A stretch of DNA of 14,361 bases, taken from assembly GCA_927911745.1 (NCBI GenBank), contig CAKMQF010000033.1:1-14361 (forward strand), read 5' to 3'. Positions 7,527 through 14,224 of the stretch are shown piece after piece. The stretch comes from an uncultured Gemella sp. (GTDB lineage Bacteria > Bacillota > Bacilli > Staphylococcales > Gemellaceae). The notes below the pieces were generated by a model that did not search any database, was not told the origin of the DNA, and saw only the letters and a list, made by a program, of their open reading frames with translations. The position numbers were made by a program, and so were the translations under genes. Position 1 is the stretch's first letter. Each line of letters begins with the position of its first letter.

Positions 7527-8456
7527 ATGATTTATATTATTGGACTTGGACCTAATGATAGTTCAAACATTAAGGAAAATATTAAACAACTTTTACTAGA
7601 TAACACTAATGCAAAGGTTATCGCGCGTACTAAGGAACATCCTGCGATTTCTTTCTTAGAGGAGAATAATATCGCGTTTGAAACTTGTGACAGATTTTAT
7701 ACAGAAAGTGAAAATTTCGAAAATACATACAATGGTATTGCGAATTATATTCTTGAAGTTGCTGAGGATAACGATGTAATGTATCTTGTTCCTGGGCATC
7801 CTATGGTCGCTGAACTAACTACTCAACTGCTTATAAACAGTGATAAAGACGTAAAAATCGTTGGTGGTGAGAGCTTTTTAGATTCTTGTTTTAACGCGGC
7901 TAAGTTCGATCCTGTGGAAGGATTCTCTCTTGTTGATGCCACTGCACTTGAGACGTTAAGACAGGTTAATCCCCTTCAACACCTACTTATTACTCAATGT
8001 TATGATGATTTAACTGCGGCTAATGTCTCGGATGAACTTATGTCATTCTATCCTTATGATCATGAGGTTACAGTTATTGAACAAGCTGGTGCAGAGGATG
8101 AGAAAATTTATACAGCACCTCTAAATGAACTTTCAGCTGCAGTTGGTGAGGATGTAAATAATCTACGCGCTTTATATATCGCACCGTTAAAAAATGGACT
8201 TAGCTTTAATATCAAAGACTACACTAAAGAATTCAATGAAAATGATGAAACTACAGAAGTTGATTTGGTAGAAAAATTAGAAAAACTTATCGCAGGCCTT
8301 AAAGCAAATTTAAATCGTGAAGAAGACTATATAAGTGATAATTCGAAATTACTGGCTGAGATTATTAATACATCGCTTGACTTTACAATAGCTAGCGATA
8401 ACTACTACGAACTTAGCGATATTCTTTCTGAAATGAAAGCAGACAGACAAAAATAA
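7527..8456 (+). CDS. YabN-like protein: tetrapyrrole methylase domain with degenerate MazG end
   Basis: This 309-residue protein resembles the N-terminal half of B. subtilis YabN. It opens with the methylase glycine loop IIGLGP (4-9), has RTKEHP (34-39), and the paired motif LVPGHPMVAE (87-96), followed by GGESFLDSCF and DPVEGFSLVDAT. YabN proteins normally continue with a full MazG nucleotide-pyrophosphohydrolase domain. Here only about 70 residues follow the methylase part (VEKLEKLI... to YYELSDILSEM), and the acidic EExxE metal site is not visible, so pyrophosphatase activity is probably lost. I start it at 7527, with AAGGAG six bases upstream; the longer frame begins before the likely transcription start. 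It is the first gene of an operon with MnmM and CYTH genes. The biological substrate of the methylase domain is unknown. Confidence 0.8.
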   Translation: MIYIIGLGPNDSSNIKENIKQLLLDNTNAKVIARTKEHPAISFLEENNIAFETCDRFYTESENFENTYNGIANYILEVAEDNDVMYLVPGHPMVAELTTQLLINSDKDVKIVGGESFLDSCFNAAKFDPVEGFSLVDATALETLRQVNPLQHLLITQCYDDLTAANVSDELMSFYPYDHEVTVIEQAGAEDEKIYTAPLNELSAAVGEDVNNLRALYIAPLKNGLSFNIKDYTKEFNENDETTEVDLVEKLEKLIAGLKANLNREEDYISDNSKLLAEIINTSLDFTIASDNYYELSDILSEMKADRQK

Positions 8457-8477
8457 TTTTATAATAAGGATAATAAT

Positions 8478-9047
8478 ATGGATAAGGTATTAGCTTTTAG
8501 CAAAAAATTATTAAAAGAAGTTATTGATAAAAATTCAGTCGTTGTTGATGCTACTGCTGGAAATGGGAATGATACGTTGTTTCTAGCGAAGACTTCAGCT
8601 AAAAAGGTCTATGCGTTTGATATCCAACAATTGGCAATAGAAAACACTACAAAACTAATCGAAGAAGCTGAGCTAACGGATAAATGCGAGATTGTTCTTG
8701 ATTCACACTTTGAATTTGACAAGTATATAGATGAAAAAATCCGTGCAGTTGTCTTTAATCTGGGATACCTACCAAATGCAGATCATGAGATTACTACACT
8801 AGCCGAGACGACTCTTACAACGATTAAAAAATTCTTATTACATCTAGAAATTGGTGGGAGAATTGTTATTGTTGTCTATTGGGGACATGAGAATGGTAAG
8901 GTAGAAAAAGAAGCATTGTTAAATGAACTTCAAAATCTTGATCAAAAAGAAGCTGAGGTATTGATTTATCAATTCATTAATCAGAAAAACAACGCGCCAT
9001 TTATTATTGCGATTGAAAAAAGAAAGGAAATTTCATGCGAGAAATAG
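8478..9047 (+). CDS. mnmM: tRNA 5-aminomethyl-2-thiouridine methyltransferase MnmM (YtqB family)
   Basis: This 189-residue class I SAM-dependent methyltransferase has the SAM loop VVVDATAGNGNDTLFLA (about 21-37), an acidic strand end (AFDIQ, 47-50) and the family-specific FNLGYLPNADHEITT (93-107). GGRIVIVVYWGHENGKVEKEA follows near 126-145. These are the marks of YtqB/MnmM, which in B. subtilis and related Gram-positives adds the methyl group in making mnm5s2U at the tRNA wobble position. An AAGGA site seven bases upstream fixes the ATG. It lies 21 bases after the YabN-like gene and overlaps the CYTH gene by 13 bases, so the three are co-transcribed. The assignment rests on motifs and length, both typical. 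Confidence 0.88.
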   Translation: MDKVLAFSKKLLKEVIDKNSVVVDATAGNGNDTLFLAKTSAKKVYAFDIQQLAIENTTKLIEEAELTDKCEIVLDSHFEFDKYIDEKIRAVVFNLGYLPNADHEITTLAETTLTTIKKFLLHLEIGGRIVIVVYWGHENGKVEKEALLNELQNLDQKEAEVLIYQFINQKNNAPFIIAIEKRKEISCEK

Positions 9048-9607
9048 AAATAGAATTTAAAAACTTACTGACAAAAGATCAATATGCCGCATTATTTGAA
9101 AAATATGACTTAAAGAATTCTGAAGAAATAATAAACAAAAATTTCTACTATGATGATGCAGATGAAAGTTTCAAGAAAATCGGGGCAGCACTAAGAATTC
9201 GTTATACAAATAAAAAAACAGAGATGACTCTAAAGGTAAAAGGTGAAACTCAAAATATTGAGATAAACGTGCCTCTTGATGAAAGATATCCAAAAGAGCC
9301 GACGGTACTGCCGATATTACCGAACGAAATTATTACTGAACTAGAACGAATGAACGTAAAAATTAAAACTCCTATGCTGATTCAAAAAATCGAGACATTA
9401 AGACACGAAGTTGTTTTAAAAGAGGGCTTATTGGTACTTGATGAGACAACATTTATCAACGATATCATCGATTATGAATTAGAATTCGAGACAAAAGATT
9501 ACGAAGCAGGATTAATCGCATTCGAGAAATTATTAGAAGAAAACAATATCGACAAAAATCCTGCAAAACCAAAAATAGCCAGAGCTGTTGAGTATTCAAA
9601 AAGATAA
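9035..9607 (+). CDS. CYTH domain protein (YjbK-like inorganic triphosphatase family)
   Basis: This 190-residue protein starts MREIEIEFKN, the EIEFK signature (ExExK, residues 5-9) of CYTH enzymes, whose active site lies inside a beta-barrel tunnel. Further tunnel residues are visible as LRIRY (53-57), TLKVKG (65-70) and YELEFE (147-152). CYTH proteins hydrolyse triphosphate compounds such as inorganic triphosphate or, in other branches, ThTP, or make cyclic AMP. The Firmicute YjbK-like members are small, single-domain and of this length. It overlaps the end of mnmM by 13 bases, with an AAAGGAAA site inside mnmM, and is followed by a hairpin terminator. The exact substrate cannot be told from the sequence. 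Confidence 0.85.
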   Translation: MREIEIEFKNLLTKDQYAALFEKYDLKNSEEIINKNFYYDDADESFKKIGAALRIRYTNKKTEMTLKVKGETQNIEINVPLDERYPKEPTVLPILPNEIITELERMNVKIKTPMLIQKIETLRHEVVLKEGLLVLDETTFINDIIDYELEFETKDYEAGLIAFEKLLEENNIDKNPAKPKIARAVEYSKR

Positions 9608-9672
9608 AACTAAATAGAGATTTAAAAAACAACGCTCTGTCAAGTTCGGGGCACGAAAAAAAATCATACTGG

Positions 9673-9703
9673 AAATCTAGGTAGCATTTTGCTGCTTAGA
9701 TTT
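9673..9703 (+). terminator. Terminator of the YabN-MnmM-CYTH operon
   Basis: AAATCTAGGTAGCA (9673-9686) pairs with TGCTGCTTAGATTT (9690-9703) through a stem of 13 pairs including one wobble and one mismatch, followed by TT. It lies about 65 bases beyond the CYTH stop. Confidence 0.7.
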
Positions 9704-9711
9704 TTGATAAT

Positions 9712-9758
9712 TCGACAAAATTGATTTCTCTGAAATCACGATTTTCGAATTACTTCCT
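9712..9758. repeat. Dispersed ~47-bp hairpin repeat, copy R1
   Basis: TCGACAAAATTGATTTC...GAAATCACGATTTTCGAA forms a hairpin (TGATTTC/GAAATCA plus AAAAT/ATTTT). It is about 80% the same as a second copy at 11660-11706, in the same orientation. Confidence 0.6.
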
Positions 9759-9820
9759 GCATATTAAGAGGTTTTTTGTTATAACTTATTGTAGGTGAAA
9801 GGTGCACTCACACATTAATT

Positions 9821-10209
9821 CCAAAATGGAAATTTGGACTATTTTTCCATTTTGAACTCTTTTTTCTTTCCAAAATGGAAATTTTGACTATTTTTCCATT
9901 TTGAACTCTCTTTTTCTTCCCAAAATGGAAATTTTGGCTATTTTTTCCATTTTGAACTCACTTTCTCTTCCCAAAATGGAAATTTTGACCTTTTTTTCCA
10001 GTTTGAACTCTCTTTTTTTCTCAAATTGGAAATTTTGACTGTTTTTTCCATTTTGAATCCTCTTTTTCTTTCCAAATTGGAAATTTTTACTGTTTTTTTC
10101 ATTTTGAACTCTCTTTTCTTTCCAAATTGGAAATTTTGACTGTTTTTTCCATTTTAAACTTTATTTTCCTTTCCAAATTGGAAATTTCAACTGTTTTTTC
10201 CAGTTTGAA
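9821..10209. repeat. Tandem array of eight ~50-bp palindromic repeats upstream of fic
   Basis: Eight units begin at 9821, 9870, 9920, 9971, 10021, 10072, 10122 and 10173 (spacing 49-51). Each has CCAAAATGGAAATTTTGACT then a T-run, CCATTTTGAACTC and a pyrimidine-rich tail of CT/T. In units 1-4 the left arm CAAAATGGAAA can pair with TTTCCATTTTG in the same unit, or alternatively CAAAAT with the nearer ATTTTG. Units 5-8 carry CAAATTGG instead, which mispairs by one base except in unit 8, where CCAGTTTG restores a T-G pair. The last unit runs straight into the fic promoter. The pyrimidine tail is conserved between units, so there are no unique spacers. Confidence 0.9.
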
Positions 10210-10211
10210 TA

Positions 10212-10246
10212 TGCTATAATTATTAAAAATAAATTAAAGTAGGTGA
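10212..10246 (+). promoter_or_regulatory. fic promoter and ribosome binding site
   Basis: TGCTATAAT (TATAAT at 10215-10220) is an extended -10 that begins three bases after the last tandem repeat; any -35 contact falls inside repeat unit 8. AGGTGA (10241-10246) five bases before ATG 10252 sets the start over a GTG at 10243. Confidence 0.6.
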
Positions 10247-10251
10247 TTTAT

Positions 10252-11467
10252 ATGAATAAGTATTATCCACTAGAAAAATTATTTCATATGAATTTTGATA
10301 TAGAAAACGAATATAACAATAGAATCAATTCTCCTTCTACTTCTGTTACTTCACTTAAGATCAATCCCTTCATTAAGGGGGTAAGAAAACCAGAAGAGTA
10401 TCCATTATTTATATACAACTCTGCAGAATTGATCTTAATTCTAGAGAAGATTTATACTAATAGTGCTAAGATTATCGCCAAACAAAATATACTTCCAGAA
10501 GCTGCACAAGAAAAGTTCTTTAATTTGTTGCTTATTAACGAACTCCAAAGTACTAATGAAATCGAAAGTATTCACAGTTCTAAAAAAGAGATTAGCGAAG
10601 CACTTTCTAAAAAAAATAGTGATTCTCCTAACCTCAGACGTTTTTCTGGTATGGCAACATTATATTCTTACTTAGACAAGGAAGTTCAAATACTTGAACC
10701 CAAAGATTTCAGAAAGATCTACGATGTTCTCGTTGGTAGATGAGGTTTCAAAAGAAGATGTTTTAGATGGAGAAGTTTTTAGAAAAGGAAGCGTAAGTGT
10801 CTATGCTGGAAATGATATCATTCACCATGGTTTAGCAACTGAAGATGATATTAACAACGGATTAGCTGATTTAATTAGATTTATGAATTATGACAACTTG
10901 CCAAAGCTATATAAAATTTTTATCGGACACTACTATTTTGAATACATCCATCCATTTTATGATGGAAATGGTCGTGTAGGTAGATACTTACTCGCCAAAT
11001 CTCTTACGAGTGTAGTAGATATATTTACAGCAATCACTCTTTCATACAGCATTAATAGAAATAAAAATAAATACTATAAGAGTTTCGAGAAAACATCACA
11101 TCCCTTAAACAAAGGTGATATGACTCTGTTTGTTAAAGAAAACTTAGAACTTTTAGTTTCAGGTCAAGAACATATATTATCTTTCTTAACAGAAAATATT
11201 GAAAAAATGTTCATAGCTAGAAACTATATCAACGATAATATCGCTGATGATAAACTTAAAAATATACTATTCCTACTTCTACAAAGCCATTTATTTAGTG
11301 CTAAAGATGCTTTAATAAGTCATGACGAAGTGTCTAATGTTTTAGGAATTTCTAAAAGAACCTTAAATAAATATCTAGAAGAAAATGAAGATAAGATTAC
11401 TGTGATTAAGAAGAATCCGAAAATATACACGCTTAGCAAAGACTTTCTAGCTAAAATATTTGAATAA
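10252..11467 (+). pseudogene. Fic family protein (Fic_N + Fic + winged-helix-like end), 1-nt frameshift
   Basis: The N-terminal frame (to the TGA at 10741-10743) has the Fic_N features, including the inhibitory-helix segment LQSTNEIESIHSS, a variant of (S/T)xxxE(G/N). The second frame, used from about 10735, carries HPFYDGNGRVGR (His codon at 10949), the complete AMP-transferase core HPFx(D/E)GNGRxxR. A C-terminal region with SHDEVSNVLGISKRTLNKYL looks like a helix-turn-helix. Removing one base near GTTGGTAGATGAG (10731-10743) joins the parts as KIYDVLVVDEV, giving about 404 residues. Fic enzymes transfer AMP from ATP to target proteins, and this class restrains itself through the N-terminal glutamate. 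As written, no single frame gives both inhibitory helix and catalytic core. An error, a mutation, or a downstream restart giving an unrestrained core are all possible. It is followed by a terminator. Confidence 0.82.
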
Positions 11468-11470
11468 AAA

Positions 11471-11515
11471 AAATCTGGGAAACCACGAATCGCTTTTGAT
11501 TCACTTCCCAGATTT
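11471..11515 (+). terminator. Terminator of the fic gene
   Basis: AAATCTGGGAA (11471-11481) pairs perfectly with TTCCCAGATTT (11505-11515); an inner GAATC/GATTC helix sits in the loop. It begins three bases after the fic stop and is followed by CTTTATTT. The loop text ACGAATCGCTTTTGATTCACTT resembles the end of the dispersed repeats R1/R2. Confidence 0.8.
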
Positions 11516-11587
11516 CTTTATTTGTATATACATGAAACTATGCCAAAAGTCCTAAAATTTAACAATGTTCATATTAGAACTCATAGA

Positions 11588-11648
11588 CAGTGGTTTATTG
11601 CTATCTAAATCCGCTTTATAAAAGCCTTTTAGATATCTAATAAACTGT
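11588..11648. repeat. Long imperfect hairpin between fic and the TPR/HhH operon
   Basis: Nested pairings fold this segment: GTGGTTTATT with AATAAACTGT, TATCTAAA with TTTAGATA, and GCTTT with AAAGC around ATA. It lies downstream of both convergent transcription units. It could be part of a terminator or the remains of a small mobile repeat; no protein is encoded. Confidence 0.45.
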
Positions 11649-11659
11649 GCGAGGGGGAC

Positions 11660-11706
11660 TCGACAAAATCTTGTTTCTTCGAAATCACGATTTTTGAATC
11701 ACTCCT
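11660..11706. repeat. Dispersed ~47-bp hairpin repeat, copy R2; likely terminator of the TPR/HhH operon
   Basis: TCGACAAAATCTTGTTTC...GAAATCACGATTTTTGAATC matches copy R1 at 9712-9758 with about 80% identity. Read on the minus strand it directly follows the last gene of the operon (sharing its final two bases) and folds as AAAATC/GATTTT with inner TTTC/GAAA. Confidence 0.55.
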
Positions 11707-12736
11707 ATTCTTCTTTGAATTTCACACCATTATCTTTCAGTTTTTTGATAATACCTACTCCGATACCATCTAGTTTTTTCAGTTCTTTTTCTGTATAACA
11801 TTCTATAATTTCTTTATTATACAATTCTGCATCGATAAGCTTGTTCAATTGTTTTTCCATACCTTTGAAAACAGGATTTTCTTTCATAGCTTCTTTAGAT
11901 ACAGTCTTACGTCCTTCAACAATCAGGTTTTGTTTTTTCTCTATATCTTCTTTATAGAATTTCTCTAATAATTCATAATGATATTTATTAGTCAGATATT
12001 CTTTAGCAATACCTGCTGAAAAGGTCATTTCAAAGTATTTTTCCTTATTGACACCTTTCACATTACCAGGATTTCCTACTATATAATCTAGAACTTTATT
12101 GAATCCACCTTTAAATATCTCACCTACGTACTTATTAAGTTTTTTAAGTTTAGTCATATAATAATGTGCTTCATCAAATTTTTCTTGATTTATGCTAAAG
12201 ATAGTTAACAATAACAATGTAGCTTCTGAATCTTCATAGTCAAAGCAATCGATATGATCCATCAATAAACTTTCTCTATCTAAGCGAACATACATAAGGG
12301 TCAAGAGATCTACAACCTCATGAAAATCCGTTGGATTCGCCATCAACATAAGTTCATATAGTTTCGCGGCTTCTTCATTCATCCCAGCCTTACTATAATA
12401 TTCAGCCAGAACATCCGCTATTATCATCTGTTCAGCATCTTCATCATTATCTGAATACATGACATCCTCTTCCAACTCTACAGCCCTGTCTAGAGCATCT
12501 CTATTTTCCTCATGAAGTTCACGTAAGGCACTTATTTTGTCAACGACACTCATATTTCCTTCATCTATCGCATCAACAATATCACTAAGAGAAGCATCTA
12601 TCTCATAACCTGCGTCGACCAAATTGTAAATACGCTCAAATACCTCCGTAGCCTCTTCCTTACTAGAAAAATGCTTCCCTTCTGTTTTCAAAAACTCTTT
12701 AAGCAATATTTCAAATTCTCTATCATGTTTTACCAT
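11705..12736 (-). CDS. TPR-like protein with C-terminal helix-hairpin-helix (third gene of unassigned cassette)
   Basis: I do not recognise this 343-residue acidic protein as a named family. The middle (about 100-220) has helix-pair repeats of TPR style, such as DVLAEYYSKAGMNEEAAKLYELML followed by ANPTD, then EATLLLLTIFSINQEKFDEAHYY. The extreme C-terminus has a helix-hairpin-helix: TEKELKKLDGIGVGIIKKLK with NGVKF after it, similar to the HhH of the RNA polymerase alpha C-terminal domain and to the end of the preceding gene's product. There is no signal peptide or membrane helix, so it is cytoplasmic. The start overlaps the previous stop by 7 bases and has GGAGG seven bases upstream. A role as a scaffold joining a nucleic acid contact to partner proteins is an inference. 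Confidence 0.8.
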   Translation of the reverse strand: MVKHDREFEILLKEFLKTEGKHFSSKEEATEVFERIYNLVDAGYEIDASLSDIVDAIDEGNMSVVDKISALRELHEENRDALDRAVELEEDVMYSDNDEDAEQMIIADVLAEYYSKAGMNEEAAKLYELMLMANPTDFHEVVDLLTLMYVRLDRESLLMDHIDCFDYEDSEATLLLLTIFSINQEKFDEAHYYMTKLKKLNKYVGEIFKGGFNKVLDYIVGNPGNVKGVNKEKYFEMTFSAGIAKEYLTNKYHYELLEKFYKEDIEKKQNLIVEGRKTVSKEAMKENPVFKGMEKQLNKLIDAELYNKEIIECYTEKELKKLDGIGVGIIKKLKDNGVKFKEE

Positions 12737-13203
12737 AAGTCATCCTCCATAAGTTCCATCTGGATATCAAACTCACTATCATCAGCGAACATTACACCAT
12801 TTAAATGTAGATTTCTGATAGTCCCCTTACCTAAGCCTTTTATTTTAAGAAATTCTGACTTCGTGATTTTCAAGAAATCTTCTTTTGTTAATAAAAAGTT
12901 CTCGTGCATAATTTTTAATTCCGTATCTCTTATTGCCATAAACGATCTATCTCGTTTCATATCGGCAACTGTTATTTCCTTGCGATCCGCATACTTATCC
13001 AGTTCATCTCCAATTACATATTCACTTTCTCTCACATGCATAAGGAAGTCGAAGTAGTACTCTTTACTTATGAAATAATCGAATTTTATAACCGTATTAA
13101 GTGCTTCTAGATACTTACAATCATCATCCGTACTGAACTCTATTAGTTTAGGATTAGCAATTCTATCTAACACATCTGAAATGTATTTATTATTTTTTAT
13201 CAA
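12730..13203 (-). CDS. Small protein with C-terminal helix-hairpin-helix (second gene of cassette)
   Basis: This 157-residue product begins at a TTG (plus 13201-13203) that overlaps the previous stop (TTGA). The nearest GAGG lies about 17 bases away, so it probably relies on ribosomes that have just terminated on the upstream gene. No earlier in-frame start with a better site is seen, and the next ATG is about 50 codons in. The N-terminal two thirds are helical and acidic without a known motif. Residues near 102-140 read TKEDFLKITKSEFLKIKGLG then KGTIRNLHLNGVMF, an HhH nearly superposable on the end of the downstream protein (E-[LF]-x-K-[IL]-x-G-[IL]-G-x-G-x-I plus NGV). A short acidic tail ending EDDLW follows. 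Its function is unknown. Confidence 0.72.
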   Translation of the reverse strand: MIKNNKYISDVLDRIANPKLIEFSTDDDCKYLEALNTVIKFDYFISKEYYFDFLMHVRESEYVIGDELDKYADRKEITVADMKRDRSFMAIRDTELKIMHENFLLTKEDFLKITKSEFLKIKGLGKGTIRNLHLNGVMFADDSEFDIQMELMEDDLW

Positions 13204-13881
13204 TTTATTGTAAACGCAACAGCCTCTTTCTCCTCACCTTGCATCAAGTGATAGAAGACTTTCGATAATAAAACTACATCATCATTTTTACCACGTTTGT
13301 TCATAAGTTTATAGTAATGGTTAAGCATTGTAAAATCGTTTAATATCAGGCTAGCTACGATAAAATTGTGATACATCGGCACTAAAACTTCATCAGCCAT
13401 ATCTAAAGCCAAATAAAAAGGTTTATATGCATCCCAAACTTTACTATACAGCTTATTACCTAAATAAAATTCCGCAAGATGGTGACAAACTATTAAATGA
13501 AGATAGTTAATCGGAAATAGTTTACCCTCGACATAACCTTCTTCAAAGGTGTATACTTCATCTTTTAGGCGTAGTAATGCTAATTCTATTTCATATTCTG
13601 TACAGTCTTTACTAACAATTTTCCAGACTCTAGCATCCACATTATACTTAGATAAAGCTATCGCATCTTCAATATAAATCGCGTATTTAGGATCATCGAT
13701 ATTCTCAATAAATTCTGTAAAAAGTCTCATCGATTCCTTAAAATCAAATTCAAGCTCTTCAGATGAGAATTTAATCCTACTATAACCATGATTAAGCTCG
13801 AAGTCTCTATACGTTTTGTTCCTAATTCCTGTATATCCTTTTTTTATTGACAGGAAATTCTATAATTTTTTTATTATTCAT
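13200..13881 (-). CDS. TPR-like helical protein (first gene of cassette), probably frameshifted near its 5' end
   Basis: The uninterrupted frame from ATG 13730 gives 176 residues, mostly helices with TPR-like spacing (YLHLIVCHHLAEFYLGNKLY, MYHNFIVASLILNDFTMLNHYYKLM, VFYHLMQGEEKEA), related in layout to the third gene. However, the same frame stays open upstream to about 13857 and reads plausibly (GYTGIRNKTYRDFELNHGYS). An ATG at 13879-13881 with a far stronger site (GGGGGAGG, five bases away) starts MNNKKIIEFPVNKK in another frame. Six instead of seven As at the tract 13839-13845 would join them into a 226-residue protein. I therefore give the longer extent. The start at 13730 has only AAGGA four bases upstream. 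It has no signal peptide; its function is unknown. The stop overlaps the next start. Confidence 0.6.
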
Positions 13882-14220
13882 GTCTGCCTCCCCCTTTTTT
13901 TCTTGAGTAAATCTATAAAAATTACAGAGATTTTATCAATCAACTTTTGTATGAAAATTTTTATAAAATTCACCCTTCCTTCAACTTTATTCTACACTAT
14001 ATTTTAATATAATACAAACTTAACAACTAGTAAAGCGTCAAATATGCAGAATATAAAATAATTTATGGTAATTAACAGAAATAAAAAAACTTATCTCATG
14101 ATTAATAAGATAAGTTTCTATATAACTTCACGTAATGACCTATAATTATAAAATAAGGGAAATAGATAGCCATTTAAGACACGACGCACATATTTCATTT
14201 GTGTGTGAATATTAAATATT
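13882..14220. other. Intergenic stretch without a gene
   Basis: This is the leader and promoter region of the TPR/HhH operon. TATAGT/TATATT-like hexamers lie near 13990-14010, but I see no convincing -35/-10 pair. A hairpin terminator follows at 14087-14117, then AT-rich sequence up to the IS-like end. A 63-codon plus-strand frame overlapping the operon start has no support. Confidence 0.45.
14087..14117 (-). terminator. Intrinsic terminator, minus strand
   Basis: AAACTTATCT (14087-14096) pairs with AGATAAGTTT (14108-14117). On the minus strand the stem is followed by TTTTTTTATTT, so it stops transcription arriving from the right before the TPR/HhH operon. Confidence 0.75.
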
Positions 14221-14224
14221 AAAT

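Larger units (their letters stand above)
9608..10251. other. Non-coding interval with terminator, dispersed repeat and tandem array
   Basis: No gene is visible in this 640-base interval. It holds a terminator for the CYTH operon, a dispersed hairpin repeat (9712-9758), the eight-unit tandem array and the fic promoter, each listed separately. Confidence 0.7.

Noticed and set aside
9821..10209. CRISPR array
   Set aside because: The ~50-bp units repeat along their whole length including the pyrimidine-rich part, so there are no unique spacers, and no cas gene is nearby.
11645..11670. tRNA 3'-end remnant (GTCGAGTCCCCCTCGC on the minus strand)
   Set aside because: It recalls a T-arm, but the 5' half of the arm that should pair with CCCCC is absent and no other tRNA part is present.
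13816..14007. 63-codon plus-strand frame at the head of the TPR/HhH operon
   Set aside because: It overlaps the strong minus-strand ribosome site and coding start, and has no ribosome site of its own.
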